64,000 nucleotides of DNA from Gyrodactylus bullatarudis (GCA_012064415.1 SSNU01000075.1:62001-126000), one strand, 5' to 3'. Positions 1 to 11,634 are shown, numbered from the stretch's first letter. The notes: generated by a model not told the origin, from the sequence alone. Program-made: numbers and translations.

Positions 1-48
1 TTGTACATCTAATGAAATACTTCGAATGATCACTCTATGTATTTTCAG

Positions 49-206
49 ATCTGAAAAGATATGAGGATTTAATTAATCATGGAAAATTCGTCAGAGATTT
101 TACAATTCATATTCCTCATATAAAGTATCAATTAGCTGTATCTACTGAATTACTTAAACCCGTAATTCCATTGGAACTGTTCCAAATCAGTCTCAATCTC
201 ATTTAA
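49..206 (+). CDS. C-terminal exon of an unidentified gene (partial)
   Basis: An acceptor-like ttttcag at 42-48 is followed by an open frame of about 51 codons ending in TAA at 204-206. The peptide includes the stretch RDFTIHIPHIKYQLA and ends in QISLNLI. I do not recognise the family. The frame closes just before a more AT-rich region, and an AATAAA-like polyadenylation signal lies near 325. The rest of the gene would be left of the window. Confidence is moderate because only one splice site and one stop support it. Confidence 0.45.
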
Positions 207-475
207 AAAAAAATATTTTAAATTCTATATTTATACCAAAAATTCTTTTATACAAATCTCATCTACTTTAACTTTATGAAATCGAACCATTGGAAAATTG
301 TATAGTTGTACACTGTACAAAGAAATAAAATTCCTATAAAAAGAGAAGAGTTGTGAAAAACATCCCTTTGAATCTTGAGTCTATCCTCATTAATCGATAA
401 AATGGACCAATAGAAATTGAGTAAAGTTTAGGTTTACAAAAGTCATGATATTCATTGATTGGTTTCCTCATTATA

Positions 476-1318
476 GTAGGGCACCAAAAAAGTGGCACGA
501 AATTGTCGTAAAGTGGCAAATTGATCAAAAATAAGTGGCAAAAATGGCACTTACCAAAATAGTAAAATTTTGGTGTTTTACTTAACTACTTACTAGTAAA
601 TTTACACTACAGTGAATTCTCTAATAATTGTATATAAAAAAGACCAACTCGATAAAAAATAATCGACCCTCTACTATAAAGTAGTCGTATTAAAATTGTA
701 ATAAAAAAATCCCAGGCTCAACTTTTAACCATAATTTTTCCAATGTTTTTTCAGTCATATGATTGAAACGACCTCATATTCAGATTTGATATGCATTAAT
801 CTACCAAGATTACGATTTTGAGCATTTTTCATAATTCATCGATAAAATTTATACCATTCGATTGAGAATCAAAAATTATATACCTTTCAACTATTTGTTT
901 CTATGAAAAACTTAACAGAAAACACCAGTGGCTGTCTAAAATCAATTAAGAGTTTTATCCGCAAACATTTCATTTCTTAAGAATCATCTAAATTCCAAAG
1001 CTTACTTGTGAAGGGATTGACTCTGATGTGATACAACTTTGACTTTTTCCCCTCTCGGTGAAGAGTTTTGAGGGTAATATTTACACAGACCCACCCACCC
1101 AGACTACTTTATATGTAATACAAACATACGAACACATAGTATTGACTAATGAAGTCATTCATTACGCATGCAGATGTAACCAATAAGAAGATGATTAGAA
1201 ATAATTGATTAATAAAAATTGATTTTTCCATATTAAATTTTTCACAAAAAGTGGCATCTAGTGGCTAAAGGCGCAAAAAAATCTAAAAATGGTAAAAGTG
1301 GCAAATTTGGTGCTCTAC
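476..1318. mobile_element. hAT-like non-autonomous element, TIR GTAGRGCACCAAA
   Basis: The left end GTAGGGCACCAAA (476) and the right end, which reads GTAGAGCACCAAA on the minus strand (ending 1318), form short inverted repeats. The flanks TCATTATA and TCATTAGT resemble an 8-bp target duplication at 6 of 8 positions. Subterminal GTGGCA motifs recur at both ends. There is no coding capacity. A second repeat (about 625-1040) sits inside it. The hAT assignment is inferred from the TIR style and the 8-bp flank. Confidence 0.55.
625..1040 (+). repeat. Interspersed repeat family M1, copy 1
   Basis: About 415 bp that recur almost unchanged in reverse complement at 22320-22733, with a diverged partial copy at about 40015-40215. 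Shared landmarks are GACCAACTCGATAAAAAA near one end and CTCTGATGTGATACAAC near the other. It has no open frame and is probably a MITE. Confidence 0.75.
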
Positions 1319-1853
1319 TCATTAGTAATTACATGAAATTTCCTCTAGAATCTCATTTAGAACTGCTTTATGTATATTTTAGGTCTTTTATCTATTAGTT
1401 GTCTTTAGTCTAAAAAGGGTTAAAGAGTCTTGTATTTCAGCATGATAATGAGAATTTATAAACTAAGAAATTCTAAAAAAGTGGTCTGAATTAACTAACG
1501 ATGATGAATGAATAAAAAATCCCTAATATGATTTTCCCCTCTTAGAATAGAAAAAAAATTTATGCACAAGCGTTTAATTTCTTCTAAATCATCTATCTCC
1601 TAGATGAATTTGTGACAAAAAACCATGTAGTTTTTGATTCATTGTTCGCTCAATCCTGAAATTATATTTTTCCATAAACTTAAAATAAGAATCAGAAAAA
1701 AATCTTTTAAAATGATCAACTTATAACTAGTTTTTGATCTCTGGTAGGGAAAGAGTTAAATTTAATTTTTATAAAACTTTATTTTGCCATGTATAAAAAT
1801 TTATTATAAAATTAAAAATTTTTATTCATTCAAAAATTCATCAGACTGGTCAG

Positions 1854-4007
1854 GTGCAAAAGCCAGAAAAAGCCAAAATTACATTAAATGATTGTTTAGC
1901 CTGTAGCGGATGCATAACCACATCTGAGACTATCCTAATTGCTGAGAACAACTCGGAGAAATTGATGAGTTTCATCGATGAAAACTCAAAGAAAGTAAGT
2001 TAATCATTGATTAATAAATAAGCCAACTCTACTAAAATATAACTTATCTACAGCTATTCGAGAATTCTCGATGAGTATTGGAATTCATGAAGACATTCTA
2101 AATTTCGAGCTGACGCGATTTTTTCATTTTTCAAAATTTTTGTTGATTTCAACGTTGTGAGAAGAATCAAAGGTTATTTTTCAGGATCACCAATAGACAA
2201 GAAGAACAAAAATGGTCTTAGAGGTTTTAGAAAACCTTCCATTTAGGTGCGAGAGTCAACTTTCTATTTTTCGATCACTTTTACTGCTTGGAAATTGATT
2301 AGGATGATCCAAGATCAGTTCAAAATGACGGTTTTTTTCAAAAAAAATGAATACGAATAATTATTTTTCTTGTTATATGATGATCTTGAAAAATAACGTT
2401 TGATTCCTCTCAGACCTTGAAATCAACAAAAATTTTCAACTCAAAGTTTTAAAAAAATGAAAAGCTCGGTTTTTACTAAAAAATCTTCATAAAATTTTGA
2501 TACCTTGGTGTAAAAATGTGATTTTTGAAAAAATCATGAATTCCCAAATTCATCGAGATTATCTTTAGTAGAATTTCAATTAATTCTATATTCCTTTTTT
2601 CAGACGTGTGATAAAGATCTCATTATTGCAGCAATTTCACCACAAAGTATTGCTAATATTGTCGCTGCAATCAATGCTCCGAACGGAGATTCAGATAAAG
2701 AAATCTTGTCATCTAAATACAAAGAGTTCTCTCAAATCTATCCAGCTACCATGAGTGAAGGCTTTGCATTTTCCAAATATTTCCTTGAAACTTTGGGCAT
2801 TGATGAAATAGTTGATGTCAGTAATTTCCGGAGATATTCTCTACTAGAATCTTTTAAAGAACTCGATACAGAGAGAAATACAAAAGAAACTTCTGATAGG
2901 ATTCCAATACTCACCGGTATTTGTCCTGGTATTGTTTGCTATGCAGAAAAGACTGGCTCTTCATCAGAGAAAGACCCCTTCTCTTTAATATCACATTTGA
3001 GCCAAGTCAGATCTCCCCAACAAATTGCTGGTGTTATGCTTAAACAGGCATTGAAACAATCATGTAAAAGAAATGTATTCTTCTTTACAATAATGCCTTG
3101 CTTCGATAAGAAATTGGAGTCTTCTCGTAAACAATTTACCAGTAATAACATTAAAGATGTCGACTTGGTATTGGGTACAAATGAATTTACCAAACTAATT
3201 GTTGAAAATTTCAATCTCAAAGATTTGAGAACTTCCCAGCCAATCTTGAAAAAGAATCACTGTCAAATGTAAGAATCTATTAATCTTAATGTACTTGACA
3301 TTATCAAAACATAATTTTTTCAAGACTAGAAAGTTTATGCTCCAAATCCATGTTAGAATCTCAAATTGGCTCAGGATCCGGTGGATATGCCACGTATATT
3401 TTGATCGAGTATGCTCAGAAATATCACCACATCGATCTAATTCCTGAATTCATAAACAAACAGTGGAATCATCTGATATTCAGAGAAATTAAAAACTCTG
3501 ATTTTCTTGTGAGTATCGTCTACTCTTAAGCAGAGAATAAAATTTTTGATAATTATCTTCTAGGAAATCTTATTTTTTCCCGAAATTGAGCAAACTAAAG
3601 CAACTCTCGAGTACATTTCTCAAAAACCAGTCCTATTCCGGAAAAGTCTCTACCGCTCTTTGAAAGATGTTCCTGAGAATCTACAACCCCCTCTAGTTGT
3701 ACTAGTTGTAAATGGCTTTAAGAATATTCATACAGCAACACTCCTATTGAAAAGATGGAAGAAATCCGGAAAAAGCAAACCCCACTTTGACTACTGCGAG
3801 CTAATGGCCTGTCCAAAAGGATGCCTGAATGGGGGAGCTCAATTGAAGGATGTCTCACTTGAGAATATCCAGTCAGTTTACTCAATGAAACAGACTCATT
3901 CCTTACAACCTGAAACAATTCCTAAATTTGATTCTAGCATATTTCATACTACTTTTGAGGAAATTGAAAAACAACAAATTATACCCCCATCTTCTTTGCA
4001 TTGGTGA
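1854..4007 (+). CDS. CIAO3: Cytosolic Fe-S assembly factor IOP1/NARFL (5' end not found)
   Basis: Exons are about 1854-1994, 2604-3268, 3325-3508 and 3564-4007, giving about 477 residues. The product is the iron-only-hydrogenase-like protein of the cytosolic Fe-S assembly (CIA) pathway, linking the early scaffold to the CIA targeting complex. Visible evidence: the N-terminal cluster motif CLACSGC, then CPGIVCYAEKT, RSPQQ, MPCFDKKLESSR, GSGSGGYAT and ELMACPKGCLNGG, all in family order. The protein ends in a tryptophan (LHW), as human CIAO3 ends in IRW. Introns are 609, 56 and 55 nt; intron 1 carries a diverged copy of repeat F1. Oddity: roughly 55 N-terminal residues, including an isolated early Cys that helps bind the first cluster in homologues, are missing, and no ATG exists in frame upstream of 1854. 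An upstream exon must exist or the gene is truncated. Confidence 0.94.
2050..2560. repeat. Diverged F1 foldback repeat in CIAO3 intron 1
   Basis: The line AATCAACAAAAATTTTCAAC at about 2421-2440, the mirrored stretch near 2120-2150 and CATGAATTC palindromic ends match the interior and ends of the F1 family (best copy 58206-58905). It is too diverged to set exact ends. Confidence 0.5.
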
Positions 4008-4130
4008 AAGATTATTTTTTATCAACTATGATTTATTAATAAAGAATATTTTCTAAAACACAACTCGTATAGTTTTATATATGTCAAGAGTGTGAATTAA
4101 AGTATTTCTTGACAATCTTTTGTTCAAAGT

Positions 4131-5768
4131 TTAAAGACGTAGCCACCAGGTGTGTTCTCTGTAACGATTATAATCAGGCAATGTCTCCACAGGTCCAATA
4201 GCAGCAAGACTTGGGCATTGATCATAAATGTATTTATCACACGCTTCTCTGATTTCATTTACGGTAGTTTTCTAAATTAAACAAGTAAACATTAGAATAA
4301 TTTTGCTAATAAAATGAAAAATATAGAATAATATTTTCGAAATTTTTCAACAAAATCTGAGAACCAAACATGATTTTACAATTTGAATGATATCTTTAGT
4401 GAAAAGCGAAATTACCTCAATTCTTTCTAGCATTTCCCCGACTGGGATTCTACGTCCGTAAACCAGCATGTGACGACCAATTTCTTCGCATATTGGAGTA
4501 GTGCCATCCATCTGCAATAAAAGATGGGTTTTGAGTTGATTTTTGGCCCTATCAATGTCAACTTCGGAGACTTGGCTACAAAGTTTAACCCATTCTTTCA
4601 TAAATGTTTCAAGTTTCTCGTTTAAATGATACTTTTCAGCAACAAAATAAACTCCCCAAAGTGAAGTATCGTGATAGCAAGTTAAAAAGTGCTGAAAGCT
4701 GTGAACTCCGCCTTCTGCAAAGTATTTTTGAGCCAATTTACTAGATACATTGGCTCCCCCACCATTGCTGTGATCCCAAGAGCCATGAATGCTAGCACCA
4801 ATCATCAAGGGGATTGTATCAGGACTGCACCAACCAGGTCCCTGAACACCAACAGCGATATGGGCCAAAGAGAGACCATCTTCTCTATCCCGAATTTCAG
4901 AACCGGTATATCGACAAGGTGACATTTCAGGAACAGATCCAGACTCATCACTGGCGGGATAATCTCCGAAATGTTTTTCAGCCAAGTCAGTTAACTGGGC
5001 GTGGTCGATTCCTCCAGCAGCGCAAAGAGTCATGCGACCAGCTTTGTAGTTAGTCTTGATAAAGTCTCTCATGTCAGATGGCTGAAGGCTTTTAATGTTC
5101 TCAACTGGACCGAGAATTGTACGACCCAATGGAGTTCCTTGATATGCAGTTGCGTGAAGGTAATCAAATACGACTTCTTGATAATTGCTTTCTACTTCTT
5201 CCATTTCTCGGAGAATAACACCACGTTCACGTTCAACAGCAGCTTGTTCAAGTTTGCTGTTTTTCAAAATATCAGAGAGCATTTCAACAGCTAATAAAAA
5301 TTATAAAACAATATAGCATACCCCAAGGAAGGTCTTTGGAGAAACATTTGGCGTAAAAAGCGGTCATCTCTCTAGAAGTATAAGCATTTAGGTGAGCTCC
5401 TTTATTTTCGACTTCAAGTTCAATTTGTTGTTGAGTTCTTTTTTGAGTTCCTTTAAAAGCCATGTGCTCAAGAAAATGGGCAACACCGTTATTAGATTCA
5501 GTCTCGAAACGGGATCCTGTATTAATCCAAACGCCGACCTAGCAAATATGGAAAAGAAATAACTTACAGTGCATGTCGGGGTATTCCAATTTTCAGAAGC
5601 AACCTTTAAACCATTAGAAGCAAGGCTGGTAACTTTAGTTGAGGGAAAATCTTTGTTAAATATCTGTCGATATTTAGTAGCTGTGCCAATTTGTCTAGAA
5701 AACTAAAAAAAATTATAATTATTGCTAACTTGACTGTGGCCAATGACTTTGAGTAGATTTGATGCCAT
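4131..5768 (-). CDS. PMPCB: Mitochondrial processing peptidase, beta subunit
   Basis: Five exons: 5768-5730, 5702-5568, 5538-5322, 5290-4416 and 4271-4131, encoding 468 residues. It is the catalytic subunit of the matrix protease that removes mitochondrial presequences. Evidence: a short basic N-terminus consistent with a presequence; the inverted zinc-binding motif in [11 protein letters not shown], followed by [14 protein letters not shown]; then [62 protein letters not shown]; and a C-terminus rich in Trp (WWLRL). Length matches the family. The first three introns are 27, 29 and 31 nt, the last 144 nt. Exon lengths sum to a multiple of three and all junctions are GT-AG. It is divergent from the ING gene across 120 bp. 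Confidence 0.97.
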
Positions 5769-5888
5769 TATACAATAATATTTCAAATAGAATCCTTAGA
5801 AAAAACAAAAACTAGTTTAATCTTAATTTTTTGAAGTTAGCTCAAAATTTGAAAAAAATTTAGAAGAGAAAATTTTCAATTTAAGAGT
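5769..5888. promoter_or_regulatory. Bidirectional promoter region, PMPCB / ING
   Basis: The two start codons, facing away from each other, are only 120 bp apart. The interval is AT-rich with no clear TATA box placed for either gene. Shared regulation is inferred from spacing only. Confidence 0.55.
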
Positions 5889-7054
5889 ATGAATGAGTAT
5901 ATCCACTCCTATCTCAATTGTCTGCAGAGTTTCCCCAATGATCTTCAATCATTTATCTCTTATTACTTGGAATCAGATATCAGTTATCAATATTTATTGA
6001 AGGACTCTATGAATTTATGTTCAAATTTAAAGTCGAATGATATTTCAAATGTTGATGAAATTCTTGACAAAATAAGTTATAAATTTATCAAAATGCAAGA
6101 AATTTGTGACAGCAGATATTCTAAATTCAAAGAGGTAATAATTATCTATTATCATTCATTCAAATTTAGGTTGAAGACATTTTTGAAAATTTAGCTGATA
6201 AAATTTCCGAGAGCCATCGTCAGATGAATGAAGTGTATTCAGATTCGCGTGCCCATAAAGGTGAAAACAGGAAAACAAAGCAAGATGAACGAGTTGCGGA
6301 ATTGGAGTCAGCTCTTAAAAGAATAATTTCTCAAATTCTAAGTCCAAATAATTCAAATACTCCAAGCAGGAAAAATGATCGTGACGTCAGCGAAGAAGAT
6401 TATTTCGAAGATAAACAGGATAACCCCTCTGCTTCTAAGACTCCTCATCAAAGAGAAAAAATTTATTCGAGAAAACTAACTCCTAAACGCGATGAAATTC
6501 TTAAAAATCGCAGAAATAGTATTACGAAACAAATTTCCCAGGATAACGATCACCCTGATTCCAGAGATGAGTCTAGTGTCAATGAAGATGATAGAAGAAC
6601 TGCAAAAGAAGATGAGGAAAGCTTTAAAGATGATAACTCTGACTGTGGTTCTGCCGTCTCAGATAGACGCCATAATTCCAAGTTTTCTTCAAACACCTCA
6701 TCAAATCCTCTCAAACGTAAACTGAGTGTAAAGAAAAAGGAGAAGCTTCCCATTAAAAAGTTCCATCGTCACAGTTTTCACCCTCAAACAGCACAACGTC
6801 CTAAAAATGATAATACCAGTGAATCTGATGATCGTCTCGATAGTCCTGATGAAAAACTTTATTGTCTATGTAAAAAAGTCTCTTATGGCGACATGATTGC
6901 TTGTGATAATGATAATTGCCGCTTTGAATGGTTTCATTTTGCCTGTGTCGATGTTAAAGTGCAACCAAAGGGAAAATGGTTTTGTCCTGATTGTCGTACG
7001 AATTCAAATGAACTGACTTCTACACCACATCGGATGCCTCGTAGAAATATATAG
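5889..7054 (+). CDS. ING-family PHD-finger chromatin protein
   Basis: Two exons (5889-6134 and 6170-7054) with a 35-nt intron give 376 residues. ING proteins read H3K4 methylation and tether histone acetyltransferase or deacetylase complexes in the nucleus. The N-terminal helical ING domain is visible ([17 protein letters not shown], roughly residues 4-20, continuing to about residue 105). A long Ser/Asp/Lys-rich linker follows, then a C-terminal PHD finger at about residues 315-360 with the C4-H-C3 pattern: CLC, CDNDNC, HFAC and CPDC. The linker is longer than in human ING1-5, so the total exceeds the usual 240-420 only modestly. I cannot say which ING paralogue it is. Confidence 0.94.
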
Positions 7055-7656
7055 TTATAATTGAAATTCAGCATTTAAATGTACCCTTGAAAGAATGAAT
7101 ATATCTTTGTTATTTTTCATTACAAACTTGTAAAATGTATTTTAAAAATACGATAACCGTTAAAAAAAATAAAATTTTCTTTATGCAGCAAAACATTCTT
7201 CTCATTTAGAACTCGGATTTTACTAAGAATTCTGACTTATTCGTATAGTTTTGTGATTCCACATGGGCTAGATATCATCGGAACAGCTATTGATAGCTAT
7301 AATTATATCAAAGTTCATTCGCGAACCCATTGTTAAAAAGACTACCACAAAATAAGTAAGAGGCCGGCAAAAATTTGAAAGCTACCCTAAGCTATCTAAA
7401 CTATAAATTCAATAGTAAAATAAATAATAAAAAAAATTCACCGGAATTTTTTCCAAGTGTTACCGTTGAAATTTGTTCCCCAGAACTTCGGCTTCTACCT
7501 TTCAAGCAATTCGTTCTCCCAATTTTTTTTGATAGAAAACTTAACTTATTTAGTAGAATATCGAGGTAAAAATAAAATTTATACAAATATGAATCTTGGT
7601 TATTGATATGGTTTAATATAATAATTCGAGTTTATATCTGATGTTGGTGGAACTAG
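7055..7656. other. Intergenic, no gene seen
   Basis: AT-rich 3' flank of the ING gene. AATAAA-like signals occur near 7168. An ORF here has no recognisable composition or family resemblance. Confidence 0.6.
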
Positions 7657-7881
7657 CATATAAAGAAAGGCGCATATGTTGCGAATTTACAAACCCGAGA
7701 GGGAGTAGATGTCAATGTTGAAACTGGTCTTCAGGACAAGGGTGTTGTTGAGAAGGCACGTGAACTACAATTTGTTCCTGGTAAGGTATGGGGATGGCGA
7801 GAGTTCTTTGCATTGAATCTAGAGAGAAATAGAGAAGGCAAGTCTGCGAGTCCAGAGAGGAAAGAGTTAAGCCTTAGCTAG
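7657..7881 (+). pseudogene. Possible exon or ORF fragment of unknown protein
   Basis: An open frame of 75 codons to TAG, with peptide-like content (for example VEKARELQFVPGKVWGWREF) and a local base composition less AT-rich than its surroundings. No ATG is in frame and the only upstream boundary is a weak AG. It lies at the 3' side of the minus-strand LINE remnant and may be that element's 3' region read backwards, or a fragment of a host gene. I do not recognise it. Confidence 0.25.
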
Positions 7882-9358
7882 CAAGAGAAAGGGCCGAAAC
7901 AAGACCGCAGAAATCTTCTTTGAATTTTCTGAAGTTCATCACTAACTTTACGGGTTATATTCCTTATCAGTGCATAGTCAAATGTAGATGCGATCATTCG
8001 TTTGTATAAAATTAAGCGTTGGGGTTTAGAGGTTACCAGGTTTTTCATTGTCAAAATTGTCAAAATACCTGAATCTTTTACCGATTTAGTGAGATATACC
8101 AAGTATTTATTGGGGAGGGTTGAGTTGAAGAGTGGTATCATTTTAGTCTTACCAGTATTGATAGTTAGGTTGAGATCAGACAATTCTCTGTGTAAGTAAC
8201 CCATAAGGTTGTCGATGTCAGCTTCAGAGATGTGGGTGGGATGACTCAAAACAATTTTTGTATCATCAGCATATTTGAAGAATTTAATGTTGGGCGATGG
8301 AGGCTGAAGTTTGGCAAACACCAGGTTGAACAGGAAAGGACTAATCGAAGAGCCTTGAGGTACACCTGAAGTAACCAATGAGGATGAGCTAGCGTTGGTG
8401 TTTACAGATGTAAATTGAGTCCTGTTGGTTGAAAATTATTTAAGGAGTTTAATATAGGCATTAGATGGTTTGAAAGGAATTAGAGAGTCAATAATAATAT
8501 GGAAAGGTAGCTTATCAAAAGCCTTTGAGATATCAATGTAAATTGCAAGTGCTTTATGATTTTTGTATGAGAGATCAAGGCAGTGGCCAGTGAATTTAAG
8601 TATGTTAGATGAAGTGCTTTCCTTGTTGATAAATCCGAATTGGCAGGGGTCAATATTGTGCGGGACTAATGTGAAAAATAGTCAAGTAAAAATTTGTCAA
8701 TGATAAATAAAAATATGGGAAGGTTGGATATGGGACGAAAATCGTCTTCGGATTTAGGCGATGCCACTTTAGGGATAGGTTTAATTTTAATAATAAGCCA
8801 TTCATTAGGAATAATACCCGTAAAGAGAATGTGATTGTAAAAATTAGAGAGATTTTCAAAAGATTTAAAAGGAAGGGAGAGCAATAGTTCCATAGAGATG
8901 TTATAAATATCTTTCCTCCTTATGGAAGATGAATTAAGCATAATGTCAATGAGTTGGTTAGGGTTGATGAGGGAAAAATTGAAATCAATAGGGAAAACAG
9001 GTAAGGGAACATCAAAATTCTGGAATATTGAGATAAAATGGTCTTGGAGAATTTGAGGATCAAAATTATCAAATATGGCACGATTTTTATCTCTGTAGAC
9101 AAGAAAACAAATCTTATTCCAGGCTCTTCGTAGTTTTGAGTTCACTAGCAATATTGGATTCATAAGCATTCGGAGAGGAAATATTGAGGAATACATGAGG
9201 AGTTAATAGATCTCTGAGTAGAGAGTTTGATAATATCTAAAAATATTGAGAAATTAAAATGAGTATGATCAAGGTTATAGGTGAAGAGATTAGAGTCCAT
9301 AGATAGGGCAATAAACTTCTCTATGTCTGTGATAAAATGAGGAACTGAAATAATGTTT
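7878..9358 (-). pseudogene. Degenerate non-LTR (LINE) reverse transcriptase
   Basis: Minus-strand segments in several frames spell an RT in order: ITDIEKFIALSM (about 9330), IIPNEWLIIKIKPIPK with SEDDFRPISNLP (about 8720-8830), TSGVPQGSSISPFLFN (about 8330) and the catalytic FKYADDTKI (about 8270), followed by the thumb and ILYKRMI...RFLR region. These are the palm motifs of Jockey/CR1-type elements. Frameshifts and stops break it at several points, and no endonuclease domain is found upstream. It ends abruptly at about 9358 against rDNA-like sequence. Confidence 0.85.
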
Positions 9359-9529
9359 AGAACGGAATTACCGCTCTATACAAAGAGGCCTAGCGCTGAT
9401 AGAATTGGTATAAGACTCAGTGGACCGTTTAGTACGAGAACCATCGAATTAAACCGCAACTGGATTGATTAAACACGCAACCATGGTATGCTTCCCAATC
9501 CGCTATTAATTAAGTATAGCGATAGGTAA

Positions 9530-9682
9530 AAGTTGACACTTGATCAAACGTGGCTAAGGGCAAGTCCAAAGCCGTCATTTGCGTTTGAGAGACCGATGAT
9601 CGAAGCAGTCTGCGTTTCACATTGGTTAACACAGTTTGCTGCACTCTTCATCGATACGTGAGCCGAGTGATCCACCACACGT
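9530..9682 (-). rRNA. 5.8S rRNA-like sequence (rDNA fragment)
   Basis: Read on the minus strand, the sequence contains GTGGATCACTCGGCTC, ATCGATGAAGAGTGCAGC, AATGTGAAACGCAG and TTCGATCATCGG in the order and spacing of animal 5.8S rRNA, about 150 nt. It differs from the usual core at several normally fixed positions (for example AATTGCAG appears as AAACGCAG). About 170 nt of ITS2-like sequence follow on its 3' side, then the LINE remnant. No 18S or 28S body is attached. It is either a divergent lineage-specific 5.8S in a dispersed rDNA piece or a pseudogene; the second is more likely. Confidence 0.75.
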
Positions 9683-11217
9683 TTTTGGCAAAGACATTGA
9701 TTGCTTTGAATATGGTGTATGTGGCAATAGGAATGATTGTTTTACTAAACATGCAACCAATCTTCATGATCAATCGATGTGCGTGCAATTTGTAGATAAT
9801 TGCAAAATACAATGCTATGGTAGTGAGCATAAAAATTACTACATTTGAATAAAATTCAAATTTTGTGTTGTTTAAATATTTTTTCTTCCTTTCACGTTTA
9901 TAATTAGCATTATGACTTGCTTCTTTTTTTGGTATTGAATCTTTGTTTCGTTTATTGAGTAATTTTGTTGACCATTGGACAATTATGAGCTTTATACCAG
10001 GGAAAGTTCTACAATTTACAATTGTATAACAACACAAAAGGGTAATATAAAATCATCTGAAGGAAAGTCGCAGATATGTCAAACTCCAAATTCCTATACC
10101 AAATTCATGATACTTCAATTTGATCCAATAAAGAATCCATCTATCAAGCCCACCAACAAAAATGGCATAAAATTTAGTCTCATTTTAGAAAGATCTTGAA
10201 AGGAAAGCAAATATGAATCCCATTGTGAATTAAACCCATTACTTGTTAAAATTAAGAAAATTATGCTAATTTTTGAATTTTGGAAATGCACCAGATTTCC
10301 ACTTTTTATTGATTTGATGCAATTCAATAATATTTGAGATCAAAAATAGACCAAAATCACAGCTTTATGCATAATGTAAAGATGAAAAATTCAAACAGCA
10401 AGAATCAACTTCTGATCACTCTCTCACATTGAAAACAACAAAAATTTTCAACTCAAAGTTCAAAGAAATGGGAATTTGGCGCTACTTAAAGATTTCAAAT
10501 TTGCCGTATTTTCCTTAAAAATTGATTTATTCTAAATTTTTTTCTCTGTATCGTGAAGGAGGGCCTCATGATCTTGAACAAATTCGATTCCTTGATGAAA
10601 AAAATAAGAATTTTGTAAAAATAGTAAATTCTCGTCTTCATATTAACTAGGCGTATAATGCTCTATTTTACTTTTTCTGAAATTATTTCATCTTGTGATA
10701 CTGATGATGAAAATAAAAAAATAATGATACTGTAACTGAAATAAACGAAAAAATGATTATAGGGTGCAAGATTGAAAATTTTTAAAATCATTGTGTTTGA
10801 TTCTATTTGACTCAGAAATTACATGAAAAGCTAGTTGATATGAAGACGAGAATTTACTATTTTTACAAAAATCTCAATAGTCGAGAACGCAAATATTTTT
10901 TGTAGCCCCTAAATGAAAATAAACCTTTGCCAAAAATAGAAATAAATTGAACTTATTTCTGTATCCAACATTTCTATCGGTTTCGAAGATTTCCCTAAAT
11001 CCTCGACTTTGAAGGAATGCTTAAATCTTGATTAAGAAACAATAACGCAACAACCAACTCAAGTTAATGTCCAGTGAATCTTATGATTTTAATTAAAATA
11101 AATAAAAAATATAAATTCCATTATTTGTACAAGACTCAAAATCTTGATTACAAAAGATTACTTTTCCTTTTGTTTGATTTTCAAATAAATCGATTTAAAA
11201 ATTAGAAAAAATTCTCA
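9683..11217. other. Intergenic: possible ITS1 remnant, F1 and GATACTG-type repeats
   Basis: The first approximately 150 bp may be ITS1 of the rDNA fragment. From about 10430 to 10870 there are pieces of the F1 family (CAACAAAAATTTTCAACTC; GATATGAAGACGAGAATTTA). At 10670-10760 a stretch closely matches the ATGATACTG-rich repeat at 41720-42280. No gene is supported. Confidence 0.6.
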
Positions 11218-11225
11218 TATAAATA
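11218..11225 (+). promoter_or_regulatory. TATA box of the cysteine-rich peptide gene
   Basis: TATAAATA lies 34 bp upstream of the start codon's predicted transcript region and 33 bp before the ATG-proximal leader, a typical core promoter arrangement for a short highly expressed gene. Confidence 0.55.
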
Positions 11226-11258
11226 GGGCTTGACTTTTCAATTGAGGAAAGAATCAAA

Positions 11259-11465
11259 ATGATCGCTAAATCCATTGTCGTGCTTACAATCTTTGCATTG
11301 ATTCAAATCAGTGGAGGAATTGTTGGAGGTCTTGACAATCCAACTATGTGTAAACTCGAATGTGGTCTTAAGAACAGTGTATGCATTCTCAGTTGCGTTG
11401 ATGATGCTGCTTGCAAGTCAAAATGTAGCGAGCAATTTAAAGAATGCGTAGACAAGTGCAACTAA
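11259..11465 (+). CDS. Small secreted eight-cysteine peptide precursor
   Basis: A single-exon gene of 68 residues. Residues 1-20 or so form a hydrophobic signal peptide (MIAKSIVVLTIFALIQISGG). The remaining 45-odd residues carry eight cysteines with the very regular spacing C-X3-C-X6-C-X3-C-X5-C-X3-C-X6-C-X3-C, that is, four CX3C pairs, which suits two disulfide-stapled helical hairpins. A TATA box stands upstream and an AATAAA-type signal downstream (about 11506). The family is not recognised. Secreted antimicrobial, venom-type or structural roles are all possible; none is shown by the sequence. Confidence 0.7.
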   Translation: MIAKSIVVLTIFALIQISGGIVGGLDNPTMCKLECGLKNSVCILSCVDDAACKSKCSEQFKECVDKCN

Positions 11466-11634
11466 TGAAGGATTCAGAAAAAAATTATCTGAATTATGTA
11501 GTTCAAATAAAAATAAGCTTCAATCCTAATTATTTGATTTCTAAAAATTTTATTTTAAAAATTAGATAAAATTGGTTGATATGAGCCTAGAAAAATTTGA
11601 ATTCTTTAAAAATCTCATTTTTTTCAAATCCAGA

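Larger units (their letters stand above)
207..1853. other. Intergenic / 5' region of CIAO3, mostly transposon
   Basis: The stretch 207-475 shows no gene. From 476 to 1318 there is a non-autonomous DNA element with a second repeat nested inside it (listed separately). The stretch 1319-1840 is plain AT-rich sequence. I searched for the missing 5' exon(s) of CIAO3, expected to encode about 55 residues with an early cysteine, and found none. Confidence 0.6.

Noticed and set aside
4689..5294. Plus-strand ORFs opposite PMPCB
   Set aside because: Antisense shadows of a well-conserved gene.
9636..10037. ORFs on both strands over and beside the rDNA-like sequence
   Set aside because: They overlap the 5.8S-like sequence and have no family resemblance.
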